NCBI GenBank assembly: GCA_017551505.1
Contig: JAFZLL010000032.1
Location: 62,001-126,000, forward strand
Length of the DNA: 64,000 nucleotides
Source of the DNA: Eubacteriaceae bacterium
GTDB taxonomy: Bacteria > Bacillota > Clostridia > Eubacteriales > Anaerofustaceae
Direction: 5' to 3'
Shown here: positions 29,150 to 36,823 of the stretch, one piece after another
Layout: each line of letters begins with the position of its first letter
Position numbering within the stretch: position 1 is the first letter of the stretch
The notes under the pieces: model-generated
The model's input: only the letters and a program-made list of their open reading frames with translations
What the model was told of the DNA's origin: nothing
The model's database searches: none
Translations under genes and position numbers: made by a program

Positions 29150-29314
29150 ATGTCTGACGAAAACTGCAAAGAATGCTCCAATACCCATGAGTGCCCTTGC
29201 AGCAACGTTAAGTGCAAAAACTACAAACGTTGTTGTGACTGCCTCGCGAAGCATCTTTCCCACGGCGGACTGCCTGCATGTGCAAAAAACGTGGTGAAAG
29301 CAAAGGATGAATGA
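29150..29314 (+). CDS. Small cysteine-rich protein, DUF6485-like
   Basis: 54 residues, ATG at 29150 with TAGGAGGATACAA upstream and an intrinsic terminator 15 bases after the stop. The sequence begins MSDENCKECSNTHECPCS and contains YKRCCDCLAKH and GLPACAK. Nine cysteines are spaced CxxC, CxC, CC, CxxC and PAC, which fits the small DUF6485-type proteins of Clostridia, in which the cysteines presumably bind zinc or an Fe-S cluster. The match is from memory of the family pattern. It is a complete single-gene transcription unit. Confidence 0.78.
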   Translation: MSDENCKECSNTHECPCSNVKCKNYKRCCDCLAKHLSHGGLPACAKNVVKAKDE

Positions 29315-29329
29315 ACGGGAAACGGGGAA

Positions 29330-29357
29330 GGGACCGCCGCAGACGGTCCCTTTTTTT
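29330..29357 (+). terminator. Intrinsic terminator of the cysteine-rich gene
   Basis: Stem GGGACCG (29330-29336) with CGGTCCC (29344-29350) followed by seven T. Confidence 0.92.
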
Positions 29358-29526
29358 GCATAGTAGATCTGACTGAGCATATACAGTTTGTTTCCGAAAA
29401 TCTCTCTGTCAGGAGGAAGAGTTCATGAGACTGGACTGTGCTCGCCGCACTTGCGTCAGCCGGGCACCGGTAATTCTCTGTTCAGTTGCTTCATGACAGA
29501 TCATCAGGAATCGCCAATTTCTCTTG

Positions 29527-29565
29527 TAAAACAAACAAGGAGACACTTCACTGCGAAGTGTCTCC
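29527..29565 (-). terminator. Terminator of the B12 transporter operon
   Basis: On the minus strand an 11-bp stem (GGAGACACTTC with GAAGTGTCTCC, 29539-29549 and 29555-29565) is followed by TTGTTTGTTTTA. It begins about 23 bases after the btuD stop. Confidence 0.85.
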
Positions 29566-29587
29566 CTGTAAATGGAAATGGCTTTCA

Positions 29588-30346
29588 TTATTCCCACTGA
29601 GACAGCATTTTATGCATCCACGAATATACGTCCATGTTATAGACCTCGCTCAGTCGCTGCGATGTCAAAACTTCTTCCGTCGTTCCGAGCGAGACTACTC
29701 TCCCTTTGTCTATCAGCATCGTGCGTGATCCGTAGGCTTTTGCCAGGTTGAGGTCATGCACGACTGACACAACCGACCTTCCCGGTTTGGAGACCCATTC
29801 TTCAATGATTTCGAAGATCTGTTTCTGGTAGATCAGGTCCAGGTGGTTCGTCGGCTCGTCAAGGATAAGCATCTCTGGGTCCTGAGCGAATAGCTGTGCT
29901 AGAAAGGCTCTCTGGAGCTCTCCTCCGGACAGTGTGAGCAGTGAATGATCCATGAGGTTCTCCATCCCTGTGAGCCGGATCGCCTCCATGATGGCCTTCT
30001 CCTCATCTTCATCCTTTTGTGCCGAAAGGAAATGGCCTTCGTAGGAATACCTGCCAAGCCTTATCAGCTCATACACCGTGAATGCATAGGATACATTGTG
30101 GTACTGATTAAGCACGCCGATATGCCTTGCCATCTGGCCTGCTTTTATGCGCGTGATGTCCCTGCCGTTGATAAGGATGGTCCCTTCATATTCCGTGGCT
30201 TTGGAAATGGCGCGCACGATAGTGCTCTTCCCTGCACCGTTCGGCCCGACGATCATCAGCCATTCGTTATCGGATACGGTAAAGTTCACGTCGGAAACGA
30301 GAGGCAAGCCGTTTGCCCTGACTGTCAGGTCATTGACCTCAAGCAT
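29588..30346 (-). CDS. btuD: ABC transporter ATPase, vitamin B12 uptake (BtuD-like)
   Basis: 252 residues, FecE/BtuD family. Walker A is GPNGAGKST (about 34-42), the signature LSGGELQRAFLAQ, and Walker B MLILDEPTNHLD. Its start overlaps the permease gene by eight bases. By sequence alone it could serve a siderophore or corrinoid system. The cobalamin riboswitch at the head of the operon points to B12. Confidence 0.9.
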   Translation of the reverse strand: MLEVNDLTVRANGLPLVSDVNFTVSDNEWLMIVGPNGAGKSTIVRAISKATEYEGTILINGRDITRIKAGQMARHIGVLNQYHNVSYAFTVYELIRLGRYSYEGHFLSAQKDEDEEKAIMEAIRLTGMENLMDHSLLTLSGGELQRAFLAQLFAQDPEMLILDEPTNHLDLIYQKQIFEIIEEWVSKPGRSVVSVVHDLNLAKAYGSRTMLIDKGRVVSLGTTEEVLTSQRLSEVYNMDVYSWMHKMLSQWE

Positions 30347-31376
30347 GGCTCTTCCTCCTGGATGAGTAGAATATGTAGATAAAGACTATTGAGCCGATGA
30401 ATGATGTCACAACGCCGATAGGCAGCACCAGCGGCCTGAGCATCGTCCGCGCAACCAGATCTGCCAGAAGCAGGAAAGTAGAGCCGCCGAAGAAAGAAGC
30501 CGGCAGGAGCCTGCGATGGTTTGGGCCTACGATGAGGCGAGTCATATGCGGGATCACCAGTCCGACAAAGCCGATAGTTCCCGCAATGGAAACGGTAACT
30601 CCTATCAGCGCAGAAACTGTAATAAGGATGATCAGCTTGAATTTCTTTACATCCACGCCTATGTTGCGGGCGTTGTCTTCCCCGATGGCAAAGGCATTCA
30701 GTTCCCTTGCGCACTTGAGTATGATGCTCCCGAAGACCGTTACGGCAATAAGCAGTATCCCCGCGTTTTCGAAGCTTGATCCGGAAAGAGAACCCATTGA
30801 CCAGAAAGTTATGTTCTTAACCCGCTCTCCGGCGAAGGTGACCACAAGGTTTATTATCGCGCTGACGAACATCGAGAAGATCACGCCGATAAGTATGATC
30901 GTCTGTGTAGAGAGCGATTTATCGAGCCTGTATGCAAGTGTAAGAATCAAAACGAGCGACATAAAGCCGAATAGCATAGCCATTCCCATCTGTCCCAGAT
31001 TGGCTAGCATCGGCAGATTCATGCCGAAAGCTATGGACAGGATCGCCCCGAGCGCTGCTCCGGATGTCACCCCGAGGGTGCTTCCGTCCGCAAGGGGGTT
31101 CTGCAGAAGCCCCTGCATGGCTGCTCCGCAGATGGACAGCGCCGCTCCGGTAAGGGCAGCGCAGCATACTCTGGGAAGTCTGACTGACATTATTATCGCC
31201 CGGTGAGAGGTGTTGCACAGCTCAGTCCCATTGAAGGTGTCGCTGATGGCGTAATAGATATCCTTCAGGGGTACGTTCACGCTCCCCAGACAGATGCACA
31301 GGACCATCGCAGCCAACATGACAGAGATAAAGATGACGTAGTCGGTCAAGCGGAAGCTTTCCGTTTTCTTCTTCAT
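30339..31376 (-). CDS. btuC: ABC transporter permease, vitamin B12 uptake (BtuC-like)
   Basis: 345 residues with about ten membrane helices, FecCD/BtuC family. Typical blocks are VRLPRVCCAALTGAALSICGAAMQGLLQNPLADGSTLGVTSGAALGA and GTIGFVGLVIPHMTRLIVGPNHR, the latter with the ATPase-coupling loop. The length matches BtuC (about 330-345). It lies 54 bases downstream of the binding protein across a small hairpin and overlaps btuD. Confidence 0.92.
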   Translation of the reverse strand: MKKKTESFRLTDYVIFISVMLAAMVLCICLGSVNVPLKDIYYAISDTFNGTELCNTSHRAIIMSVRLPRVCCAALTGAALSICGAAMQGLLQNPLADGSTLGVTSGAALGAILSIAFGMNLPMLANLGQMGMAMLFGFMSLVLILTLAYRLDKSLSTQTIILIGVIFSMFVSAIINLVVTFAGERVKNITFWSMGSLSGSSFENAGILLIAVTVFGSIILKCARELNAFAIGEDNARNIGVDVKKFKLIILITVSALIGVTVSIAGTIGFVGLVIPHMTRLIVGPNHRRLLPASFFGGSTFLLLADLVARTMLRPLVLPIGVVTSFIGSIVFIYIFYSSRRKSHA

Positions 31377-31390
31377 TGATGAACCGCCTT

Positions 31391-31409
31391 GGGGAGGCTC
31401 AGCCTCCCC
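31391..31409. repeat. Intercistronic hairpin between btuF and btuC
   Basis: GGGGAGGCT (31391-31399) pairs with AGCCTCCCC (31401-31409) around one base, so the real loop is larger and the stem shorter. It occupies the 54-base gap between binding protein and permease. It could stabilise the upstream mRNA and so raise binding-protein levels over the permease. Confidence 0.6.
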
Positions 31410-31430
31410 TGTGATTATAATGTGTTTTGG

Positions 31431-32342
31431 TTAATTGCCGTAAACGAATTCGTAAAGCATCCGGGCTCCCTCGGTCAGTCTTTGAGAAGGTCTGGTCAGG
31501 CTGCTGTCCGTATCCATCAGCACGCTGCCGTTCTTGATGGCAGTGACGTTTTCCCAGCCTTTGCGTGAGAGCACCTCGACGAAGTACTCGCCGGGATCCT
31601 CTCCGGGCGTCGACAGGATCACGATTATATCCGGATTGCGTTCGATGACCTGCTCTTCTGAGACCTGCGCCCATTTATTGACATCCTCGAAGATGTTCTT
31701 TAATTTCAGCATCTTTGCGAGCTCGTTCATAAAGGTTCCGTCTCCTGCTGTCCAGAGCCCGTACTTCAGAGGAGAGACCTCGAAATATACTGTCTTGGTC
31801 CCGTCTCCGGTCGCATTGCTTTCAAGATCAGCCAACATGGATTTCATGTCTGACACGACTTTTTCCGCTTCCTCGTCTTTGCCCATGACTTTGCCTATCA
31901 GCCTTATTTCATCGTAAATGCCGTCGATGCTCTGTGCATCCGTTACGACTACTTTGATCCCAGCAGCCTCCAGAGCATCCATCTGCTCAGTTGTCTGTGC
32001 CATCGTGCTCATGAATACCACTTCAGGTCCGAGGGCGATGATCTCTTCCACGTTGGTATCGCTTCCCGAATTGACCTTCGGGAGGAGAAGTATCTCCGCA
32101 GGATAATCGCAGAGCTCTCCGCGGCCTACGCAGTTATCCAGGCAGCCCAGCGCATAGAGGATATCTCCGGTGGCGGCGGAGAGCGGGATGACCTTCTCCG
32201 CCGGCTTATCGAGTTTTACCGTCCTTCCCGTCATGTCGGTAACAGTAATTGCTCCCGTGGGCTGCTTTTCCGGACGGCATGCCGTCATGGTTACCATTAA
32301 CAGCACTGCCAGTACAGCGGCAGTGAATTTTGAGTACTTCAA
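31431..32342 (-). CDS. btuF: Periplasmic-type B12-binding lipoprotein (BtuF-like)
   Basis: 303 residues from a TTG at 32342 with a GGGGGG ribosome site nine to ten bases upstream. The frame continues to 32585, but that part is the riboswitch RNA and is not translated. The lipoprotein signal ends VTMTAC (Cys22). ITVTDMTGRTVKLDKPAEKVIPL opens the TroA/BtuF fold, and IIALGPEVVFM plus RNPDIIVIL are typical. It delivers corrinoid to BtuCD. A siderophore role is excluded mainly by the riboswitch. Confidence 0.9.
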   Translation of the reverse strand: MKYSKFTAAVLAVLLMVTMTACRPEKQPTGAITVTDMTGRTVKLDKPAEKVIPLSAATGDILYALGCLDNCVGRGELCDYPAEILLLPKVNSGSDTNVEEIIALGPEVVFMSTMAQTTEQMDALEAAGIKVVVTDAQSIDGIYDEIRLIGKVMGKDEEAEKVVSDMKSMLADLESNATGDGTKTVYFEVSPLKYGLWTAGDGTFMNELAKMLKLKNIFEDVNKWAQVSEEQVIERNPDIIVILSTPGEDPGEYFVEVLSRKGWENVTAIKNGSVLMDTDSSLTRPSQRLTEGARMLYEFVYGN

Positions 32343-32415
32343 TTTTGTACCCCCCTTTTGAAAATAATCTATAAAAAGATCGTGCTGATTCGATCCTCTA
32401 TATCCGCCTGATGAA

Positions 32416-32585
32416 ATAAAAAAGCATCGGACGCCCGATGCTGACCTCAAGATATTACCCTTGAAAAATCTTGAGGCTGGACACATCGGGTTTGAAAGAC
32501 CTGGCTTGCCGTGAGGCTTACAGTAGCAAGGATGCTGCCGCGGATCTTCACCGTGTTCCATGCAAACCGCGAAGATGATTAACAA
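32416..32585 (-). promoter_or_regulatory. Cobalamin riboswitch with intrinsic terminator
   Basis: The minus-strand RNA contains GGAACACGGTGAAGATCC, then GCGGCAG, GCTACTGT and AAGCCAGGTC, in the order expected of the B12 (cobalamin) riboswitch. CCTCAAGAT (32445-32453) pairs with ATCTTGAGG (32468-32476). A GCATCGG/CCGATGC hairpin (32424-32430 and 32435-32441) followed by TTTTTT ends the leader. A TATAAT at 32585-32590 is the likely -10. Bound cobalamin should favour termination and so repress the importer. Motif recognition is from memory. Exact pairings were not folded by program. Confidence 0.9.
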
Positions 32586-32672
32586 TTATATTTTAGTAGA
32601 AATACGTATTTATTGCAAGCTATGAGGCCTCTGTTTTTGAATAATCAGTGTGGTCAGAACTAAATTTGACTG

Positions 32673-32694
32673 AAAAAAGCCTCTCAGAGGAGGC
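32673..32694 (-). terminator. Terminator of yicC-gmk-murI
   Basis: On the minus strand GCCTC, a 6-base loop and GAGGC (32679-32694) are followed by six T. It starts three bases after the murI stop. Confidence 0.8.
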
Positions 32695-32696
32695 CT

Positions 32697-33485
32697 TTAC
32701 CATTCTATGTTTTCCACTTCGTCCGGTTTTATCTGGAGCCGCTGCAACGTTGCGTCGAATTCCGTTTTTTCCCCTGAGGTACACAGCAGCACCTTCCTGT
32801 GCGTCTCTGCTGAGAAGGCATGCCTTTCAGTCAGATACTCCGAGAGCATATGCGTCTGCTCCACTGCAGGGTCTATGAGTTCAAGGAATGGATAGATCAT
32901 GCTGATCTCCTCCCTGATAATGGGAAAATGGCTGCAGCCCAGGATCAGCTTCCTGATCGTATGGTCCTCGACTATCGGGTCGATGCACTCGCGGATCTTC
33001 TCATCCAGCAGAGATGCGTTCTCGAGCTGTGAGTCGATGATCTTGGGCAGCGATGTGCTGGCGTTTGATCTCACGGTGATGCTTTTGCCCAGATGGGATA
33101 TAGCTTTCACATACGCTCCGCTTTCTACTGTGGCTTTCGTGGCGATGAGCCCGACGGTCTCACCTTCCTGCGCTTCGCGCCCGACGGCACTGGCACCTGC
33201 GGTAACTATATCGATCAGCGGTACCCGGCTTCTGAGCTGCTCCTTCATTGAGGATATCGTGTTGCAGGCGAGCAGGATCACCTTCACGTTCTGCCTTTCG
33301 AGGAAGTGTATCATCCTGTTGGCCAGGAATACTATTTCCTCGGGTGTCCTGTTCCCGTAGGGCATGTTTGCGGCATCCCCGAAGTAAATGATGGATTCAT
33401 TCGGCAGGCTCGTGAATACGCAGTCCGCCGCGGTGAGCCCGCCGACCCCGCTGTCAAGTATCCCTATCGGGGAGTTGTCACTCAT
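32697..33485 (-). CDS. murI: Glutamate racemase
   Basis: 262 residues. It makes D-glutamate for peptidoglycan. IGILDSGVGGLT carries the catalytic Asp/Ser. LLACNTISS contains Cys74 and LGCSHFP contains Cys184 with His186, the two-base racemase pair. It overlaps gmk by eight bases. The yicC-gmk-murI grouping mixes nucleotide and cell-wall precursor genes. Confidence 0.95.
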   Translation of the reverse strand: MSDNSPIGILDSGVGGLTAADCVFTSLPNESIIYFGDAANMPYGNRTPEEIVFLANRMIHFLERQNVKVILLACNTISSMKEQLRSRVPLIDIVTAGASAVGREAQEGETVGLIATKATVESGAYVKAISHLGKSITVRSNASTSLPKIIDSQLENASLLDEKIRECIDPIVEDHTIRKLILGCSHFPIIREEISMIYPFLELIDPAVEQTHMLSEYLTERHAFSAETHRKVLLCTSGEKTEFDATLQRLQIKPDEVENIEW

Positions 33486-34056
33486 CTCGTATCTCTTCCG
33501 CCTTTTCGCGTTTTTCTGCTATATAACTTAAAAACTCATCCACAGCCTCGTCGAGCCTGTCGTTTATTATTATCCTGTCGTAGTTGACTGATTCCTTCAT
33601 TTCCGCCTCAGCTTTTGCCAGGCGTATCTCCAGCTGTTCTTCTGTCTCGGTACTGCGTGCTCTCAGCCTCGCTGAAAGCTCCTCGAAAGAGGGAGGCATG
33701 ATAAATACCAGCACTGCCTTTTCGTTTTGGTCCTTGATCTGATAGGCGCCTTGATAGTCGATCTCAAGTATCACGTCGAAGCCGTCGGCGATTAGCCTGT
33801 CCACGTACGGGCGAAGTGTGCCGTATCTCTTGCCGAATATATCTGCGTGCTCATAGAATTCTCCCGCAGCCAGCTTCTCGTCGAACTCCTCATCGCTCAG
33901 GAAGAAGTATTCCTTCCCGTCCTGTTCTTCGCCGCGTGGAGAGCGTGTCGTAGCGGAGATGGATATCCTCAGCCTGCTGTCCTTCTCTGCGGCGAGGGCG
34001 CAGATCGTGCTTTTCCCGCTTCCGGAAGGGCCGCTTACAACGAATAGATTGCTCAA
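33478..34056 (-). CDS. gmk: Guanylate kinase
   Basis: 192 residues. GPSGSGKS (9-16) is the P-loop, SISATTRSPRGEEQDGKEYFF the GMP-binding segment, and EIDYQGAYQI the Walker B region. It phosphorylates GMP to GDP. It follows yicC by 10 bases. The usual rpoZ neighbour is absent here. Confidence 0.96.
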   Translation of the reverse strand: MSNLFVVSGPSGSGKSTICALAAEKDSRLRISISATTRSPRGEEQDGKEYFFLSDEEFDEKLAAGEFYEHADIFGKRYGTLRPYVDRLIADGFDVILEIDYQGAYQIKDQNEKAVLVFIMPPSFEELSARLRARSTETEEQLEIRLAKAEAEMKESVNYDRIIINDRLDEAVDEFLSYIAEKREKAEEIRDE

Positions 34057-34066
34057 ATCGTCCTCC

Positions 34067-34942
34067 TTACTCTATGTTCTGGACCTGTTCCCTGATCTTT
34101 TCCAGTTCAGCCTTGATATCCACGACTATCGTCGATATCTCAAAGCTGTTCGATTTGGAGGCAATCGTGTTCACCTCCCTGTTTATCTCCTGCAGCGTGA
34201 AATCGAGCTTTCGCCCTACGGGCTCGCTGAGCCTCAGCATCTTCTTGAAAGAGGATATATGGCTTCTTAAGCGGACGATCTCCTCTGTGATATTCACTCT
34301 GTCAGCATAGACTGCCATCTCGGTTGCAAGCCTGTCCTCCGAGATGAGCCCTCCGGTATAATCCGAGATGTTTTTCATCAGCGTCTCATAATATGCCTTC
34401 GGTATCGCGTCGGACAGTTCCCTGATCCTGTCCACGTTTTCGCCTACACCGTCTATACGCTTGATGAAATCGTCCAGAAGAGTATCTCCCTCCTGCGCGC
34501 GGGAGGCTTCCAGAGAATCCAGAGCCTTGTTAAGCAGGTCTGTGTAGATCTCCTCGAGCTCTGCGGAATCGTCGGAGGCTTCGTTGGCGGTCACGACGTA
34601 CGGATATCCTGCTATCTCTCCTGCGGTGATCTTATCCGAGACGCCAGGACAGTCCTCGATGATCTTCAGCAGTATGCCGTAGTAAGACTTTGCTAGTCCG
34701 CTGTCATAGTTCAGGCTGTCCGGTGCTGAAGCGTAGCGGAGGTACTTGGCGGACAGCTCAATATGGCCTCTGGCCATACGGGCGGATATAAGGCGGCGGG
34801 AAAGATCTTCGAATGACGAGAGCTTGCGCGAGAGCCTGAATGAAAAATCCCTGTAGCGGTTATTTACCGTCTTGATCTCGATTGAGATAGACTGCTTTTC
34901 ATCGGAGTATTCGGCGGAGCCGAACCCAGTCATGCTTTTCAT
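34067..34942 (-). CDS. yicC: YicC-family endoribonuclease
   Basis: 291 residues. It begins MKSMTGFGSAEY, the diagnostic YicC start, and contains EIKTVNNRYRDFSFRLSR. The C-terminal DUF1732 block is RKLDFTLQEINREVNTIASKS. Members are metal-dependent RNases acting on small RNAs. The length matches the family. It heads yicC-gmk-murI, with parA divergent. Confidence 0.93.
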   Translation of the reverse strand: MKSMTGFGSAEYSDEKQSISIEIKTVNNRYRDFSFRLSRKLSSFEDLSRRLISARMARGHIELSAKYLRYASAPDSLNYDSGLAKSYYGILLKIIEDCPGVSDKITAGEIAGYPYVVTANEASDDSAELEEIYTDLLNKALDSLEASRAQEGDTLLDDFIKRIDGVGENVDRIRELSDAIPKAYYETLMKNISDYTGGLISEDRLATEMAVYADRVNITEEIVRLRSHISSFKKMLRLSEPVGRKLDFTLQEINREVNTIASKSNSFEISTIVVDIKAELEKIREQVQNIE

Positions 34943-35120
34943 ATTTTCTGTACCGTTCTTTCTCGGAAATGATTATATCATATTCTGGTCTGCAAAAGGC
35001 AAAAGGCGGTTTATTTTATTGGCATGACTGTCTGAGCGACAGCCCCGGACAGGTGGATGATACTTCCCCCGCGGTCCTCCGGGGATGCCGGCCAAGGTAT
35101 CCCAACATGCCCTTTTTATA

Positions 35121-35149
35121 TTTACTCTTATTTGCATTTGTGATAAAAT
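35121..35149 (+). promoter_or_regulatory. Promoter of parA-parB operon
   Basis: TTTACT (35121-35126) and TAAAAT (35144-35149) are 17 bases apart, and TGA precedes the -10 (extended -10). It lies about 30 bases before the parA start. Confidence 0.6.
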
Positions 35150-35180
35150 AACATGGATTATGCCATTGTTCGGAGGGGTC

Positions 35181-35942
35181 ATGGGAAAGATATATGCGAT
35201 GTTCAACCAGAAAGGCGGAGTAGGCAAGACTACGACTACCGCCAACCTGTGTGCCGGGGTGGCGGCTCTGGGGAAAAAGGTCCTGGTGGTCGATTTCGAT
35301 GCCCAGAGCAACCTGACAAGCGGACTGAATATCAATCGTAAAAATCTTAAGGCCAGCATATACGACGTGCTCACTCAGGAAGTCACTGCAAAAGAGGCCA
35401 TCCTGCCTACCATGACGGAGAACCTTTTTATCCTGCCTTCGAATATCGACCTGGCGGGGGCTGAAGTGGAGATGGCCAATGCCCCGCGCAGAGAAACTAT
35501 CCTGAAACGCTCCATAGAGCCGGTAGCGGATTATTTCGATTATCTCGTCATTGACTGCCCGCCGTCGCTCGGCATGCTGTCGATCAACTCGCTCGTCGCT
35601 GCCGACGGGGTCCTCATCCCGATACAGTGCGAATACTATGCTCTGGAGGGAGTCAGCCAGCTTATCAACACGGTCAACCTGGTCAAGAAGAGCCTGAACT
35701 CGGATCTTGAGGTCAAAGGCGTCATACTCACCATGTTCGATAAGCGCACTAACCTGTCCGCCCAGATAGTTCAGGAAGTCCGCAATTACTTCGGCAGCAA
35801 GGTATTCTCTTCTATCATACCGCGCAATGTCAGGGTAGCCGAGGCGCCAAGCCACGGCATGAATATAATGCAGTACGACATCAATTCCAAAGGCGCACAG
35901 GCCTATATGGCACTGGCTAGGGAATTCGTACAGAAATGTTAG
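35181..35942 (+). CDS. parA: Chromosome partitioning ATPase ParA (Soj)
   Basis: 253 residues from ATG 35181, which has GGAGGGG upstream. The frame is open to 35085 without a site. MGKIYAMFNQKGGVGKTTTTANL has the deviant Walker A with the signature lysine. VVDFDAQSNLTSG and VIDCPPSLGMLS complete the ParA/MinD ATPase. It acts with ParB at parS sites in origin segregation. It lies 11 bases upstream of parB. Confidence 0.95.
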   Translation: MGKIYAMFNQKGGVGKTTTTANLCAGVAALGKKVLVVDFDAQSNLTSGLNINRKNLKASIYDVLTQEVTAKEAILPTMTENLFILPSNIDLAGAEVEMANAPRRETILKRSIEPVADYFDYLVIDCPPSLGMLSINSLVAADGVLIPIQCEYYALEGVSQLINTVNLVKKSLNSDLEVKGVILTMFDKRTNLSAQIVQEVRNYFGSKVFSSIIPRNVRVAEAPSHGMNIMQYDINSKGAQAYMALAREFVQKC

Positions 35943-35953
35943 GATAAAAGCAG

Positions 35954-36823
35954 ATGACAAAACAGCAAGGGCTCGGCAGAGGGCTCTCCGCCCTTTTCAG
36001 CGAGTATGGCGGTCCTGATGACAGTGAGGCCGCATCGTCTTCGGGCGTAAGGAACATCCAAATCAAGATGATAAGACGCAACGAGGCCCAGCCCCGCAAA
36101 TCCTTTGAGGACGAGGCTATCAATGAGCTTGCCCGCAGCATCGAGCAGCACGGCATCCTTCAGCCTTTGCTCCTCTCCCGTGACGGGGAGTTTTACAAGA
36201 TAGTGGCTGGCGAGCGTCGCCTGAGGGCAGCGATAAAAGCAGGACTCACCGAAGTGCCCGCCGTAATCCGTGACTTCGGTGACCGTGAGCTTCTGGAAGC
36301 TGCACTGACTGAAAACATACAGAGGGAGGACCTCAACGATATCGAGTGCGCAATGGCGTACAGGACGCTTTCCGATGAGTACGGCCTCTCGCAGGAGCAG
36401 ATCGCGGAAAGGGTAGGAAAGTCCAGGAGCCATGTTGCCAATACGATGAGGCTGCTCTCCCTGCCGGAAGGAGTGCAGAAGCTCATTGCGCGGGGAGATC
36501 TCACCGCAGGACACGCAAGGGCGGTCCTTTCCGTCGGGAATGAAAAGGACAGGCTTGCCTTTGCGGAATACATAGCCGATAGAGGGCTTTCTGTCCGTGA
36601 GGCGGAAGCCGCAGCCAGGACCTTTGGCAAGGCAAAGGAAAAGAAGATGCCCCGTGCATCGAAAAGCCCGTACATTGCCCGTATAGAGGACGGCCTTTCC
36701 GGCGTCCTCGGCGCGAAGACTGTCATAGAACAGGGCAAAAAAGGCGGTGTCATCAGGATATCCTATTATAATGACGAGGATCTTTCGCGCCTCGTTGAGA
36801 TAATAACTTCGGAGAAAGAATGA
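35954..36823 (+). CDS. parB: Chromosome partitioning protein ParB (Spo0J)
   Basis: 289 residues. QGLGRGLSALFSEYGG is the ParA-interacting N-terminus, missing in Noc. GERRLRAAIKAG and ENIQREDLNDIE form the CTP-binding domain. GKSRSHVANTMRLLSLP is the helix-turn-helix, with Arg and Thr at the parS-specific positions. No TGTTTCACGTGAAACA-like parS was seen in the window. Its stop overlaps the next gene start (ATGA). Confidence 0.95.
   Translation: MTKQQGLGRGLSALFSEYGGPDDSEAASSSGVRNIQIKMIRRNEAQPRKSFEDEAINELARSIEQHGILQPLLLSRDGEFYKIVAGERRLRAAIKAGLTEVPAVIRDFGDRELLEAALTENIQREDLNDIECAMAYRTLSDEYGLSQEQIAERVGKSRSHVANTMRLLSLPEGVQKLIARGDLTAGHARAVLSVGNEKDRLAFAEYIADRGLSVREAEAAARTFGKAKEKKMPRASKSPYIARIEDGLSGVLGAKTVIEQGKKGGVIRISYYNDEDLSRLVEIITSEKE

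Noticed and set aside
34943-36823. parS site near parAB
   Set aside because: No sequence close to TGTTTCACGTGAAACA was found by eye here or elsewhere in the window. A systematic scan is needed to exclude degenerate copies.
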